From Cunninghamia lanceolata (Eukaryota; Streptophyta; Pinopsida; Cupressales; Cupressaceae): 64,000 bases of DNA. The position numbers and the translations under genes are program-made. This document shows positions 10,662 to 20,960 of the stretch, in pieces; the first letter of the stretch is position 1; every line of letters begins with the position of its first letter. Below the pieces are notes generated by a model. The model did no database searches. It saw only the letters and a program-made list of their open reading frames with translations, and had not been told where the DNA came from. The DNA lies in the NCBI GenBank assembly GCA_027924645.1, contig BSBN01001807.1, positions 10,682,001 through 10,746,000 on the forward strand. Reading direction: 5' to 3'.

Positions 10662-11658
10662 ATGGGTTATCCTAATTTCCCTCATTTGACTCCATATAAC
10701 TATGCAACATGGAAATCAAATGCATGGAATGCCTTGATGAGTAAGGGGTATTCTATGGAACCTGAACCAAATGATGATAAAGCAAGGATGTAATGACTCA
10801 TTAACAATTCTAAGGCACTTGGATATCTGTGTACATTTGTTTCACTTGACCTTCTTTATCATATTGATAAGTGTACTACACCTAAGGAGGCTTGGGACAA
10901 ACTTAAACACAATTGTATGGTCAAACTAACGAGGTTAGAGGATATCAAATTGATAATGATCTCACTAATCTAGATCCAAAATTTTTTATAATATCCAAGA
11001 GTATGTAACACAATTTAATGAATTAAGAGCAGAACTCAAAGAATGTCGTATTGATAAGAAGGATGCACAATTGGTCTTCAATGTGTCAGGAAATCTTCCT
11101 TCTGAATATGAAACATTTGTTCCTAGTTTTCACACTCATCGATTGACTATGGGCAAGGCCTACACTATACCATTAGTTGAGTCATTTTTAGAAATGTTGA
11201 TGCTTGAACAAGCAAAGTTAATCACAATGGGTATTCTCAAGCCATCTAAGTCACAAGCTTTAGTGGCTAGTCAACCACAAAGTGAGAAGGGGTCTAATAA
11301 TCTTGAAAATAAACAAAAGAAGAAAAAGAATAAGCCACAACAAGAAACAACACAATTAAATTCTGAATCTCCCTCACAAGGGGAATCACCTAAAAAGGAG
11401 AAGCCTAAATGTGCATATTGCAAGAGATTAGGGTATGATGAACACACATTTTATTCAAAACAAATGGATGAGTTGAAGTACCTTCTAAAGAAGACTCGAA
11501 TTAATTCACCTTCAACTATGTCAGGGGGTTCATCATCTTCTTCTTCATCTTCAAAGTCAGAGAGACAAAAGGGGCAAGCACTTGTTTCAGTTATAGATTA
11601 TGAGTCAAGAAGATGGATTCTTAATTCTAGAGCTTCACATCATATGGCTTCATCATAG
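10662..11658 (+). pseudogene. Copia gag of outer element
   Basis: ATG at 10662 follows TTGCC. The first frame reads GYPNFPHLTPYNYATWKSNA and stops at 10791. Related sequence continues (LCTFVSLDLLYHIDKC, then TPKEAWDKL) in shifted frames, as in the copia gag family (UBN2/PF14223). From 11071 an open frame carries NLPSEYETFV, a Lys/Gln-rich segment, and a zinc-knuckle relic CAYCKRLGYDEHTFYS at about 11407-11454. In the relic the usual His and last Cys are replaced (Tyr, Ser). A Ser run (11530-11560) precedes the protease. Stops, frameshifts and a dead knuckle make it non-functional. Confidence 0.8.
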
Positions 11659-12060
11659 AGTATGTTCTCTTCATTTGAGACTTGCTCATCACCACATATC
11701 CTAATGGCCAACAACACATATATGTGTGTTTGTGGGAAATGATCTATTTCCATGGACAAAGGATCATTCAATGATGTATTTTGTGTGCCTTCATTGTCAA
11801 CCAATATCCTTTCTATTTATTGGATCACACATGGTGGAGTAGGGAAGAGTGTTGAATTCACACCAGATTTTGTGATTATTCAAGATTTGCATAGTAGAGA
11901 TATTGCTGCAGTTGAGGAGGTAGATCATCAATATTGAGTGTACACCTTCTCACATTTTGCTCCTATTATTCCTCTGGTTGATGTACACACTCAGGCGTCT
12001 AATGTGGACACTTTTGAGGAGATGCAATATGGTCATTTAAATCTTGGTGTTCTTTCATCA
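11613..12060 (+). pseudogene. Copia protease relic plus gag-pre-integrase remnant
   Basis: WILNSRASHHMAS at 11613-11650 corresponds to the retropepsin motif WILDSGASHHM, with the catalytic Asp changed to Asn and Gly to Arg. It is followed by a stop and then VFCVPSLSTNILSI, typical of the next segment. After a stop at 11935-11937, YTFSHFAP and YGHLNLGVLSS recall the gag-pre-integrase region. The similarity ends near 12060. Nothing resembling the integrase core follows. Confidence 0.7.
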
Positions 12061-13000
12061 ATTGAGGTTCTAGCTCGACATGTTCTTCCATTCCATCTCC
12101 TCCATCATCTCTTGTTACATCTACAAAGTTCAATGTTGTTACATCCATGGTTTTCAACGATTCAATGTAGTAGGACATGCATCATCTTCTAGATACAACT
12201 ACTTGGGGTGAGTACTTGACAAATATTGCAAGTTTGTTTTGCGAGTCCTATCTTGCAGACTTGGAGGACATTGTTGAGGACATTCATCTCCTCTTTGATG
12301 ATAGCTCTCATAGAGTTGCATCATCTTCTTCAGATGTGAAGAGGGAACATTCAATTGTTCTTTCTCCTCCTCTTCATTTGGCACAATTTGACATTGAATT
12401 GGAGATCCTTGAGTAGCATTTAGAGGACCTTTCATTGTCTTTAGATTATGTTCTACATCTATTTCCACTAGGTTCTCAATTGTCACATTCTTCAGGTAGG
12501 CCTGGGACTCCTGATTTAATTGTGGCACCTTTCGACATCGACATGGTGACACTTGAGCAGAGTTTAGAGATTTCATACATCTTGAGTTTTCTTCTTGCAT
12601 ACTCCTTTCAGGAATGGGAAGACTTCTTGCAGACATCCCTGGTTTTGTTTCTTCCTAAGGGGAGGAACATTGTTTGGTGGTCTTGGATCATCTTCAACAT
12701 TCATTGTCAAGCATCTACCATTAGTGCAAGAGACTCTACATTGAGGGGGGCTGCATGGTCTCTTTTCTTCTCTCTTATGGGGGGACTTTTCCCTCACATG
12801 GGGTTGGTTCTTCTCATACTATAGAGAGCATCTTGTATTTTCTCTCTTTTGGAGAGGGGTTTTTTCTTATGGGTTTTTCTCCTTTTCTCTATTTGTGAGA
12901 GATTTATTTGTACATGGGTACCTAACATGACCTTGTAGCCAAGACCCATATTTGCATCTTTGTATTTGTTTTGTCCTCCCTGTGTTGGACTTAAGGGTAT
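12061..13000 (+). other. 3' interior of outer copia, no pol
   Basis: Short overlapping frames on both strands, none recognisable. 12830-12990 is rich in TTTTCTC and GAGAG words and ends ...GGACTTAAGGG, which joins in sense to AAGGGGGGG at 18152. So it is the 3' untranslated part of the outer element, with all of IN-RT-RH missing. Confidence 0.6.
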
Positions 13001-13485
13001 TGTTATATGGAGCCTAATCAAACTTGAAGGTTACATTTACCCCACTTTTATCAGTGCGGTTTCCCCCCAAACTATTTAACGGGGTCAAGGGGCAGCGCCC
13101 CTTGTGGGGTCCAGGGGTAGTGCCCCTGAAACCTCAAACAATTTTATTATTTTATAAAGGCGTTGGGAGTTTTTTTTCTATTAGTGGACATAAAAAAACC
13201 CTATTTTGTAACTGACATAAGTCTTGATAAAAACAGCTAAGGGTTAGGGTTTCTGTGGATATTGTATTGTAGCATTTTGTAGCAATATTGAGTTGCAAGG
13301 ATTGCTGGTTGTAATCAGTTTGATTTGCTGGATAATAATGGACTCTCTATTGGTGGATGTAGCCTGAGTTTGGGTGAACCACGTGAAAAACTTATCTCTC
13401 GCTATTATTATTTCTCTGTATTTTCATTCCTTTGTTTAATCTTTATTTGCATTTAATTGATAGCTTCTGCATGCAATCCCTAACA
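13001..13485 (+). repeat. 5' LTR of inner copia
   Basis: 485 bp. It includes two GC palindromes of the type AAGGGGCAGCGCCCCTT near 13086-13130. Its 3' part matches 17641-18151 and 62921-63392. Confidence 0.92.
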
Positions 13486-13487
13486 AG

Positions 13488-13502
13488 TGGTACCAGAGCG
13501 GG
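13488..13502 (+). other. PBS of inner copia
   Basis: TGGTACCAGAGCGGG begins two bases after the LTR. It is complementary to initiator Met-tRNA with one change (consensus TGGTATCAGAGC). The sister copy at 63395 keeps the consensus. Confidence 0.85.
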
Positions 13503-13570
13503 TTGTGTTTGATTATCATCTGTAGGAAGGTCTCATGGTTGAGTGGGAGTCTCACAGTTGAGTGGGAGCA

Positions 13571-14430
13571 ATGGCGGACAAGGGTAAATTGAAGGTAGAT
13601 AAATTCAATGGACAGAACCATCAGTTATGGAAGATGCAAATGGAGGATTATCTCTATCAGAAGGATTTATGGAGGCCATTAGAAGGAATAGCCAAGAAAC
13701 CGGCAACAATGATTAATGAGGATTGGAATCTTCTGGATAGAAAGACACTGGGAACCATTCGGTTGTGCTTGGCACCATTGGTGGCATTCAATATAATGGA
13801 AGCGAAGACAACAGATGGTCTGATGAAAGCTTTGGCTAAATTGTATGAAAAACCCTCAGCCTCAAATAAGGTATTTCTCATGAAGCGTTTGTTTAATCTA
13901 AAAATGATTGAAGGTTGATCTATGACAAATCATTTAAATGAGTTTAATACAATTTTCAATCAGTTAACTTCTCTTAAAGTAAGTTTTGATGAAGAGGTGA
14001 GGGCTCTCTTGATATTATGTTCTTTCTAAGAAAGCTGGAATAGCTTGGTAATGGCTGTAACTCTGTCTTTGGTTCAAATACTTTGAAATTTGATGATGTT
14101 GTTGGTGTTATCCTTAGCGAGGAAATGCGACAGAAAAGCTCAAGAGGGTCCACATCAGGTAGTGTTTTGAATGAAGAAAGCAGGGGCAGATCAAAGGAGA
14201 GAGGAAAAGGTTCTGGAGGTCATGGGAAGTCATGAGGAAAATCAAAGGACAAGAGATCCCAATCTAGAGGACAAAAGGATTGCTGGTACTGTGGGAAACC
14301 AAGTCATCTGAAGAAAGATTGTTGGTCTCAGAAGAATAAAGAAGGAGACAAACAAGAAGGCAATAAGGAGGCAAATGTGGTAAGTAATACATCTGAAGAT
14401 GATGCTTTGATTCTTTCCCTAGATAATACC
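13571..14430 (+). pseudogene. Copia gag with intact zinc knuckle, broken frame
   Basis: ATG at 13571 (context GGAGCAATGGCG). It reads GKLKVDKFNGQNHQLWKMQ, then the long helical region and KLYEKPSASNKVFLMKRL, and meets TGA at 13917-13919 where the sister copy has Gly. The sequence continues through TNHLNEFNTIFNQLTS and LKFDDVVGVILSEEM, with stops and frame changes, to a Ser/Gly/Lys-rich segment. The knuckle CWYCGKPSHLKKDC at about 14280-14322 has all CX2CX4HX4C ligands. Family: copia gag polypeptide (DUF4219/UBN2 type). The product would coat element RNA. Confidence 0.88.
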
Positions 14431-14893
14431 AATGATTCATGGGTTTTAGATTCAGGGGCCTCATTTCATGCTACGCCCTATAGAAATTATTTTCTTGATT
14501 ATGTCCAAGGGGATTTTGGGCTGGTTTATTTGGGAGATAACGAACCTTGTCAGATTGTTGGAAAGGAAGAATCAAGATTAAGTTATAGAATGGGAATCAT
14601 TGGCTACTACAAGAGGTAAGGCATGTTCCCAGGCTAAGCAGTAATTTAATTTTAGTAGGGCAGCTAGCTGATGAAGGTTGCATAGTTACTTTCAGTGATA
14701 AAAATTGGAAGGTTTCAAGATGTGCCTTAATAGTAGCAAAATGTGTGAAAGTAGGCACCTTTTATATCTTTGTATTGGTCATATTGTTCCTTCTACTTTA
14801 GTTGTTGCAGAGAAAAACCAAATAGGTTTAGAAACAGTTGTTGCAGGTTTGTAGGAAGAGGCTGAAACAGTTGCTGCAGGTTCTGAGACAACA
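14431..14893 (+). pseudogene. Copia protease region
   Basis: WVLDSGASFHATPYRNYF at about 14440-14493 holds the intact DSG active site of a retropepsin. It is followed by VYLGDNEPCQIVGK. The frame then shifts and stops (14617 onwards), and later fragments (LIVAKCVKVGTFYI-like) are only partly readable. The protease would have cleaved the gag-pol polyprotein. Confidence 0.85.
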
Positions 14894-15702
14894 TTGTGGC
14901 ATAACAGACTTGGGCATATGAGTGAAAAAGGTTTGAAGGTACTTCATTCTAAGAAAGTTTTACTAGGTCTGAAATGTATTAATATGGATTTATGTGAAAG
15001 TTGTGTGTATGGAAAACAAAAGAGAGTTAGTTTTCTCAAGGATGGGAAGCAAAAGATAGATGAAAAGTTGGAGCTTGTGCATATAGATGTATGGGGACCA
15101 GCTCAGGTATCTTCTCTCGGTGGCTCTCGGTATTATGTTACATTCATAGATGATGCAACTAGGAAGGTTTGGATTTATTTTCTCAGGCAGAAATCTGATG
15201 TATTTGAAACATTTAAGAAATGGAGAAGCTTGGTTGAGAATGAGACAGGTAAAAGATTAAAATGTCTCAGATCTGATAATGGTGGTGAGTATTGCACCAA
15301 AGAATTTGAGGATTATTGTTCCTTTAATAGAATTTATAGGCAGAAAATAATTCCAGGGACTCCACAAGAGAATGGAGTGGCTGAACGAATAGGACAACAA
15401 TGGAGCATGCAAGGACCATGAGATTACATGTTAGGCTACCTTTAAACATGTGGGTAGAGTCTATCAACACTGCTGTATATTTTATTAACAGAGGTCCTTC
15501 AGTCCCTTTGGGTTGTGGTATTCCAAAGGAAGCATGGACAGGTAAGAAGGTGAGTTATTCTTTTCTCAAAGCCTTCAGATGTGAAGCATTTACACATGTA
15601 GATTCTGAAAATAGAACCAAGCTAGATGCAAAATCAAAAAAATGTATCTTCATTGGATATGGCATTGATGAATTTGGGATGTTGAAAATTAGAAAATTGT
15701 GA
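14894..15702 (+). pseudogene. Copia gag-pre-integrase and integrase
   Basis: The HHCC zinc part is visible: WHNRLGHMSEKGLKVL...CESCVYGKQKR. The integrase core shows its three acidic residues in HIDVWGP (about 15080), LRSDNGGEY (about 15270) and ENGVAER (about 15370). A frameshift near 15400 moves the rest (ARTMRLHVRLPLNMW, AVYFINRGPS, then KCIFIGYG) to another frame. It would have inserted the cDNA into the host chromosome. The DDE residues are present, but the frame is not intact. Confidence 0.9.
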
Positions 15703-15980
15703 GAAGCAGGGATGTTGTATTCAATGAGAAGGTGTTGTACAAAGATTAGTTGCAGCAGCATGAGAAGAAAGAAAAGAGTTATGTGGTTTTGGATGATACT
15801 CCAGATAATGATGTTCCAGTGGTTCCTCATGCTCTGCAACAGCAACAAGTAATACCACAAACTCCAGTGAATGTTAGATGGTCAACAAGGCTAAGTAGAC
15901 CTCCTGAAAGGTTTTCTCCCTCTTTGTATTCTATTTTGTTATTAGATGCTGGTGAACCAGAAGGGTATGATGAAGCTATG

Positions 15981-17505
15981 TAGGTGGATACAAAGGTTCA
16001 GTGGGAGCATGCAATGAAAGAAGAAATGGACCCCTTACTAAAAAATCAGACTTGGGAATTATGTAAGTTGCCTGCAGGTAAAAAGGCTTTAACAAACAAA
16101 TGGGTTTATAGGCTGAAAGAGGAAGATGGAGGTAAGAAAATTTTAAAGCCAGGTTAGTTGTAAAAGGTTTTGCATAGAAAAGGGTATTGATTTTGATGAG
16201 ATTTTTTCTCTGGTTGTTTAGATGACTTCTAGTTGTATTGTTTTAAGTATTGTGGCTGCTGAAGATTTGTATTTGGAACAACTAGATGTGAAAACTGCCT
16301 TTCTCCATGGTGATTTGGAAGAGGAGATATATATGGAACAACCCCAAGGATTTGAGGTCAAAGGTAAGGAGAAACTGGTGTGCAGATTGAAGAAGAGTTT
16401 GTATGGCTTGAAACAAGCACCTCGGCAATGGTATTTGAAATTTGATAGTTTTATGGCTGAGCAAGGCTACAACTGGTGTAATTCTGACCATTGTGTTTAT
16501 TTTAAGAGGTTGGATAATGACAACTACATTATTTTATGTTTATATGTTGATGACATGCTTGTAGCAGGGTCTAACATGGATCACATAAGTGAGTTAAAAT
16601 AGCAGTTAGCACAACCATTTTCTATGAAGGATTTGGGGGCAATAAAACAAATCCTTGGTATGAAAATTTGCAAAGATAGGAAAAACAAACAATTGATTCT
16701 ATCTCAGGCTGATTATGTTGAAAAGGTGTTGCAGAGATTTCATATGGAGAATGCAAAAGCTGTCAGCACACCTTTGCCTAGTCATTTGAAATTGACTAAA
16801 GAGATGTGTCCAAAGACACAAGAGGAGGAAGACAAAATGTCCAAGGTACCATATGCTTCAGCTATAGGAAGTTTAATGTACACCACAGTATGCACGAGAC
16901 CAGATATTGCACATGTTGTAGGAGTCGTAAGCAGGTATATGAGTCATCCCGGATTGGAGCATTAGAATGTGGTAAAATAGATTCTCAAATATTTGAGAGG
17001 TACATCCAATAAATACTTATGTTTTGGGGGCTCTAATACTGATTTAGTAGGTTATGTAGACTCAGATTTGGCAGGGGATATTGATACTAGGCGGATTACT
17101 ATAGGTTATGTCTTTATTGTAGGTGGGACAATAGTGAGTTGGATCTCACAGTTGCAAAAGGTGGTTGCTTTATCCACCGCGGAAGCAAAGTATGTAGCTA
17201 CAACAGAGGCAAGCAAGGAGATGATATGGTTGCAATCTTTCATGGAAGAATTGGGCAAACAATAGGCTAACAGTTATTTGTTTACAGACAACCAGAGTGC
17301 CATACATCTTGCAAAAAATTTTGCCTTGCATTCAAAGACCAAACACATATAGTTGAGGTATCACTTCATTCAGTCAGTGTTGGATGATGGACAGTTATGG
17401 CTGGAAAAGATACATATAGATGAAAATCCAGTAGATATGTTTACAAAGGCAGTGACACGGGAGAAGATGAGCTCCTCTTCAGCTTCGGTTGGTCTTCAAG
17501 ACTAA
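15981..17505 (+). pseudogene. Copia reverse transcriptase and RNase H
   Basis: The N-terminal RVT_2 part (WEHAMKEEMDPLL, TNKWVYRLK) at about 16000-16130 is followed by frame breaks. From 16222 one frame runs to TAA at 17503-17505 with internal TAG codons, for example at 16600-16602 and 16966-16968. Motifs are LDVKTAFLHGDLEEEIYM, SLYGLKQAPRQW, the catalytic YVDDMLVAGS (about 16543) and LGMKICKDR. RNase H follows with VDSDLAGD, ALSTAEAKYVA and DNQSAIHLAKN. It would have copied element RNA to DNA. The catalytic residues remain but the frame is closed. Confidence 0.9.
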
Positions 17506-17626
17506 AAACAAAAAATCAGAACAGTAGAATCTAGGGTGCTTATTTCCAGTGGGAGCTACAGGGTCAACGGTGTTATGATCAGTCTCCAAGTGGGAGATGA
17601 TATGGTGTGGATTCTAATTAGTCTCC

Positions 17627-17640
17627 AAGTGGGAGATTAT
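17627..17640 (+). other. PPT of inner copia
   Basis: AAGTGGGAGATTAT directly precedes the 3' LTR and is the typical copia polypurine tract. A second GTGGGAGAT copy lies upstream at about 17589-17598. Confidence 0.75.
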
Positions 17641-18151
17641 TGTTATATGGAGCCTAATCAGACTCAGAGGTTAAATTTATCCCTTTTATCAGCACAGTTT
17701 CCCCCCAACTTATTTAACGGGGTCAAGGGGCAGTGCCCCTTGCGGGGGTTTGGGGGTAGTGCCCCTAAGACAGGGTCAAGGGGCAGCGCCCCTGAAACCT
17801 CAAATGATTTTTATTATTTTATAAAGGTGTCGGGAGTTATTTTTCTATTGGCTGACATAAAAAACCCTATTTTGTAACTGACATAAATCTTGACAAAAAT
17901 GGCTAAGGGTTAGGGTTTCTATGGATATTGTATTGTAGCATTTCATAGTGGTATTGAGTTGCAAGGATTGCTAGTTGTAATCCATTTGATTTTCTAGATA
18001 ATAATGGACTTTCTGTTGGTGGATGTAGCCTGAGTTTTGGTGAACCACATTAAAAACTTGTCTCTCTATGTTATTATTTCTGTGTATTTTCATTCCTCTG
18101 TTTAATCTTTGTTTGCATATAATTGATATCTTCTGCATGCAATCCCTAACA
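17641..18151 (+). repeat. 3' LTR of inner copia
   Basis: 511 bp, TGTTATATGG...CCCTAACA. It is longer than the 5' LTR mainly because it has three GGGGCA(G)(C/T)GCCCC-type palindromes where the 5' LTR has two. Confidence 0.92.
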
Positions 18152-18160
18152 AAGGGGGGG
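18152..18160 (+). other. PPT of outer copia
   Basis: AAGGGGGGG lies directly before the 3' LTR at 18161. The inner copia inserted at its left edge. Confidence 0.75.
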
Positions 18161-18513
18161 TGTTGGTGTGAACAGAGTATATTACCCAACTGGTTCCACA
18201 TTAGGTCCCATTCACACTTGTCTAGTTAAGTTTACCCAGGGCATACTTAGGGTACACTAAGGACACTTATCACTTTGTGTCTCATGTCATAAGATTAAGA
18301 CACTTGTCATAATCTTATGTTGTCCTATGTTTCAACTTGGTCTATATAACCAAGGGCTTCTCATTGTATTTTCATATTATATCATATTATTGTTGTATTT
18401 GCATTCTTTGATAGGAATATAGTTTATTCTTGTCATATTGATCTTCTCATTTCTTTGTGCTTTCCATGAGGCCTCTAAATCTTCAATGGCTATCTCTATA
18501 TCCAAATCTTACA
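18161..18513 (+). repeat. 3' LTR of outer copia
   Basis: 353 bp, TGTTGGTGTG...AATCTTACA. The TATA-like TCTATATAACC at about 18341 matches the 5' copy. The flank CTACA pairs with CCACA on the left. Confidence 0.9.
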
Positions 18514-19467
18514 CTACATCCTCCTAGTCATCTCCTCCAACTACTCTTACAAATACAACTTCTCCAATCTCCTTTGCAACTCCTCCAACCTCCTTAGTTC
18601 CTACTCCTCTAGTCACACCCCACCTCCAACCCTCCCACCGAGAGTCATTGGTGTAGAACATGTGACTACCCACCACTACCTCCACTCCTTTTTAGCCCCC
18701 ACATTATCCCCTCCAATCTTTGGAACTGGATTACCTTCCTCCTTATCATCATTAGCCACCTAAAGATCAAAGCATGGTATCCAAACCTCCTCCTCATGTG
18801 GCACTAACCTTACATGCCACTGCAATCATGAACATGTTGGTCATACTCTTTGCTACACCCCATACTACCATAGCACTTTCTTGTAGTAGAACCTCTCCAG
18901 TATTGTGAGCTATGCCATCCAACATATCATCTAGTTCACCAAATCCACCTCATCTATCTTTGATCCTCTATCCAACCTACCATCAAACGGTAAGGGTTTT
19001 GAATGATGTCTCATAACACTTTGCTATCCATTATCATCCTCCACTTCTTTAATGCTCACCCCATCCATTTCCTAAGTCTCTTTATGTCCCACCAATGAGC
19101 TTAGGAACATCCTCTCTTATCTCTAATGGTAGTTCCACTTCCTTAGTAATTGATATATGCTCAAGGGCCCAACACTATAACAATGTTCTGACCATCACAC
19201 ATCAGTTGTGATCCCAAATAAGCATGTGTAGGTCATGATACAAGTGTAGCAACATACACCTGCCCCAATTATCTAGTCCCATGGACCTCCATACTTTGAA
19301 TCATATCACGCCATATAATAGTTCACAACCCTATCCTAACCATTAGTGGAACCAAAATGTCTACTAGTAGAATCAATAGTTTATGCACTCTTGGTGCATC
19401 CACACACAAAATCTTTCACATTAGGACCTCTTTTCTCCTCCATCCTAGCCTCCCAATACGATTTGTG
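18514..19467. other. Pyrimidine-rich non-coding stretch, continuation of 7165-8683
   Basis: Many CTCCTCCAAC and CCTCCAACC words. No frame of recognisable protein. It continues the C/T-rich host sequence left of the copia nest and ends at the target duplication of the solo LTR. Confidence 0.5.
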
Positions 19468-19734
19468 TAAACTGTTGACCAATTTTTCCTCTAGTAGGAG
19501 TCAAAATAATTCAAGCAGCATCAGCCAGTGTGCACATTCCCATGAAGGCTATATTTGTGATCTTGATGTCTGAAATCCAAATCTCAAATTATGAAGCTTG
19601 CCTAAGGAGGCTTACCATGTGAAAGAGCTTGGAAAAATAGGTAGGTTTGTTTTTTACATCACCCTGAAATTCACTAAGATGAGGAAGTTATGGAGGGTCA
19701 TCATCGGGTCATCCTCTTTCCATAGGGTCATATT

Positions 19735-19925
19735 CCAAATATCGGGTGATATTCCGAATATCACCCTATATTTCCGAATATCACCCTATATTCCGAATAT
19801 CACCCTATCTTTGAAATATCACCCTATATTTTTGAATATCACCCTATATTCTGAATATCACCCTATCTTTGAAATATCACCCTATATTCTGAATATCACC
19901 CTATCTTTGAAATATCACCTTCTTG
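19735..19925 (+). repeat. Minisatellite of AATATCACCCTAT units in LTR U3
   Basis: About nine degenerate units of 18-24 bp contain ATATCACCCTAT, alternating with CTTTGAA and TTCCGAA. Related ATATCACC words recur at 20210-20260. The long plus frame here (19598-20071) is just translated repeat. Confidence 0.9.
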
Positions 19926-20764
19926 AGAAAGATCACCCCATCCGACAATATGACGATGACATCATGATAACTCCAACGATAGACCAGGTCATCTACCTGA
20001 TGACGTCATCCAGACTTTTTCGACGGGTCATTTTTTTTCTTGCAAGGGCCATGTTCCGAATGTCACCCTGATCTTAAAACATGACCCGATATACAAAATC
20101 TGGGCATCACCATGATGGTGACATCATCATCCTTCATCTTGTGGAGGTATGTTTTCTACATCACCCAATCTTCGAGCATCATCCCCCCTTCTTCTCAATA
20201 TCATCTTCCTCTGAATATCACCTCGATATTCATATTATCACCCGATCCTTTTGATATCACCCTGAGCGTCCATGATGGTGACGTCACCTTCATATCCCGA
20301 AGCTTTAATCACCTATATCTCCTCCATCCTGGTGAATTTCAACATGATGTAAAAGGCAAAAATGCATGTTTTTACACCCTCTTTCATATGGTAGTTTCTC
20401 AGGAGGATTTTCTCACTTCCAATTTCAAATCCGGATCTGCATGACGATTGAGTTGACGTTTCAGCGACCTTTTGGAGCAGATGCAGATATTTTGTGCATT
20501 TATTGCTGCAGGTAGAGGGAGCAGCTCGCATTGATGATAGGCAATATTTCTCCACCACCTTGTTCTAGGTGTTGCATATAGTCGTGGTGGAGGATAGACT
20601 CACCAGCTACTTGCATTTAATATCAAAATATCTCCCACGTGCCCCTGTTCCAGATTTTTTCGCGCCATTACTCCTAGCAGCTGAGACATTCTTCTGGAGG
20701 TATTTTCTGGATGCAGCTCTCTTGAAGCGAATTTTGTAACCGACTTAGGGCATCATTTTTGAAT

Positions 20765-20773
20765 GCTATATAA
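20765..20773 (+). promoter_or_regulatory. TATA box of solo LTR
   Basis: CTATATAAG, followed by a GTAAATAGGGTTGG stretch and TCCAAACAGAGC. The second solo LTR has a corresponding TATA-like ACTATATATTG near 45190 and TCCAAACAGAAACC near 45253, which supports a promoter and R region in plus orientation. Confidence 0.6.
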
Positions 20774-20960
20774 GATGAGGCTTATGATGTAAATAGGGTT
20801 GGAACTTTTAAGCATACAAGCTCTTCTGTTTCCAAACAGAGCTTTTCATACACTGTAACCCTGCCTCCCTACTGAATATATGCAACTTATCATACCTCTT
20901 TTATTGATTTGCTAGTTCTGTGTGAATCTGCATATGGTTGTTTGTGAATGTCTTCCTTCC

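Larger units (their letters stand above)
13001..18151 (+). mobile_element. Inner Ty1/copia element with gag-PR-IN-RT-RH, degraded
   Basis: The LTRs are at 13001-13485 and 17641-18151. Both begin TGTTATATGGAGCC and end CCCTAACA (terminal inverted TGTTA/TAACA). PBS lies at 13488 and PPT at 17627-17640. Domain order is gag, zinc knuckle, protease, integrase, RT, RNase H, i.e. Ty1/copia. It sits in the outer copia. The flanks AAGGG (12993-12997, then TAT before the LTR) and AAGGG (18152-18156) look like a 5-bp duplication with three extra bases on the left. Several stops and frameshifts make it inactive. A related 5' part is at 62921-64000. Confidence 0.9.
8684..18513 (+). mobile_element. Outer Ty1/copia element, pol-less, interrupted by a second copia
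   Basis: The LTRs are at 8684-9041 and 18161-18513. Both begin TGTTGGTGTGAAC and end AAATCTTACA. A PBS directly follows the 5' LTR and a PPT directly precedes the 3' LTR. The flanks are CCACA (8679-8683) and CTACA (18514-18518), a 5-bp target duplication with one mismatch. The inner element (13001-18151) occupies the 3' end of the interior. Without it the element is about 4.7 kb. Only gag, a broken protease and a short gag-pre-integrase remnant are found. Integrase core, RT and RNase H are absent, so it would have depended on enzymes in trans. The LTRs differ at many sites, so it is old. Confidence 0.85.

Noticed and set aside
12199..12824. Overlapping ORFs of 74-145 codons in the outer copia 3' region
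   Set aside because: They overlap on both strands, lack family features, and lie where pol has been lost.
19735..19925. CRISPR-like regular repeats
   Set aside because: The units are adjacent variants of one short word without unique spacers, in a plant LTR, and no cas gene is present.
19598..20071. 157-codon plus-strand ORF
   Set aside because: It is the translation of an ATATCACCCTAT minisatellite in LTR U3 and has no independent coding signal.
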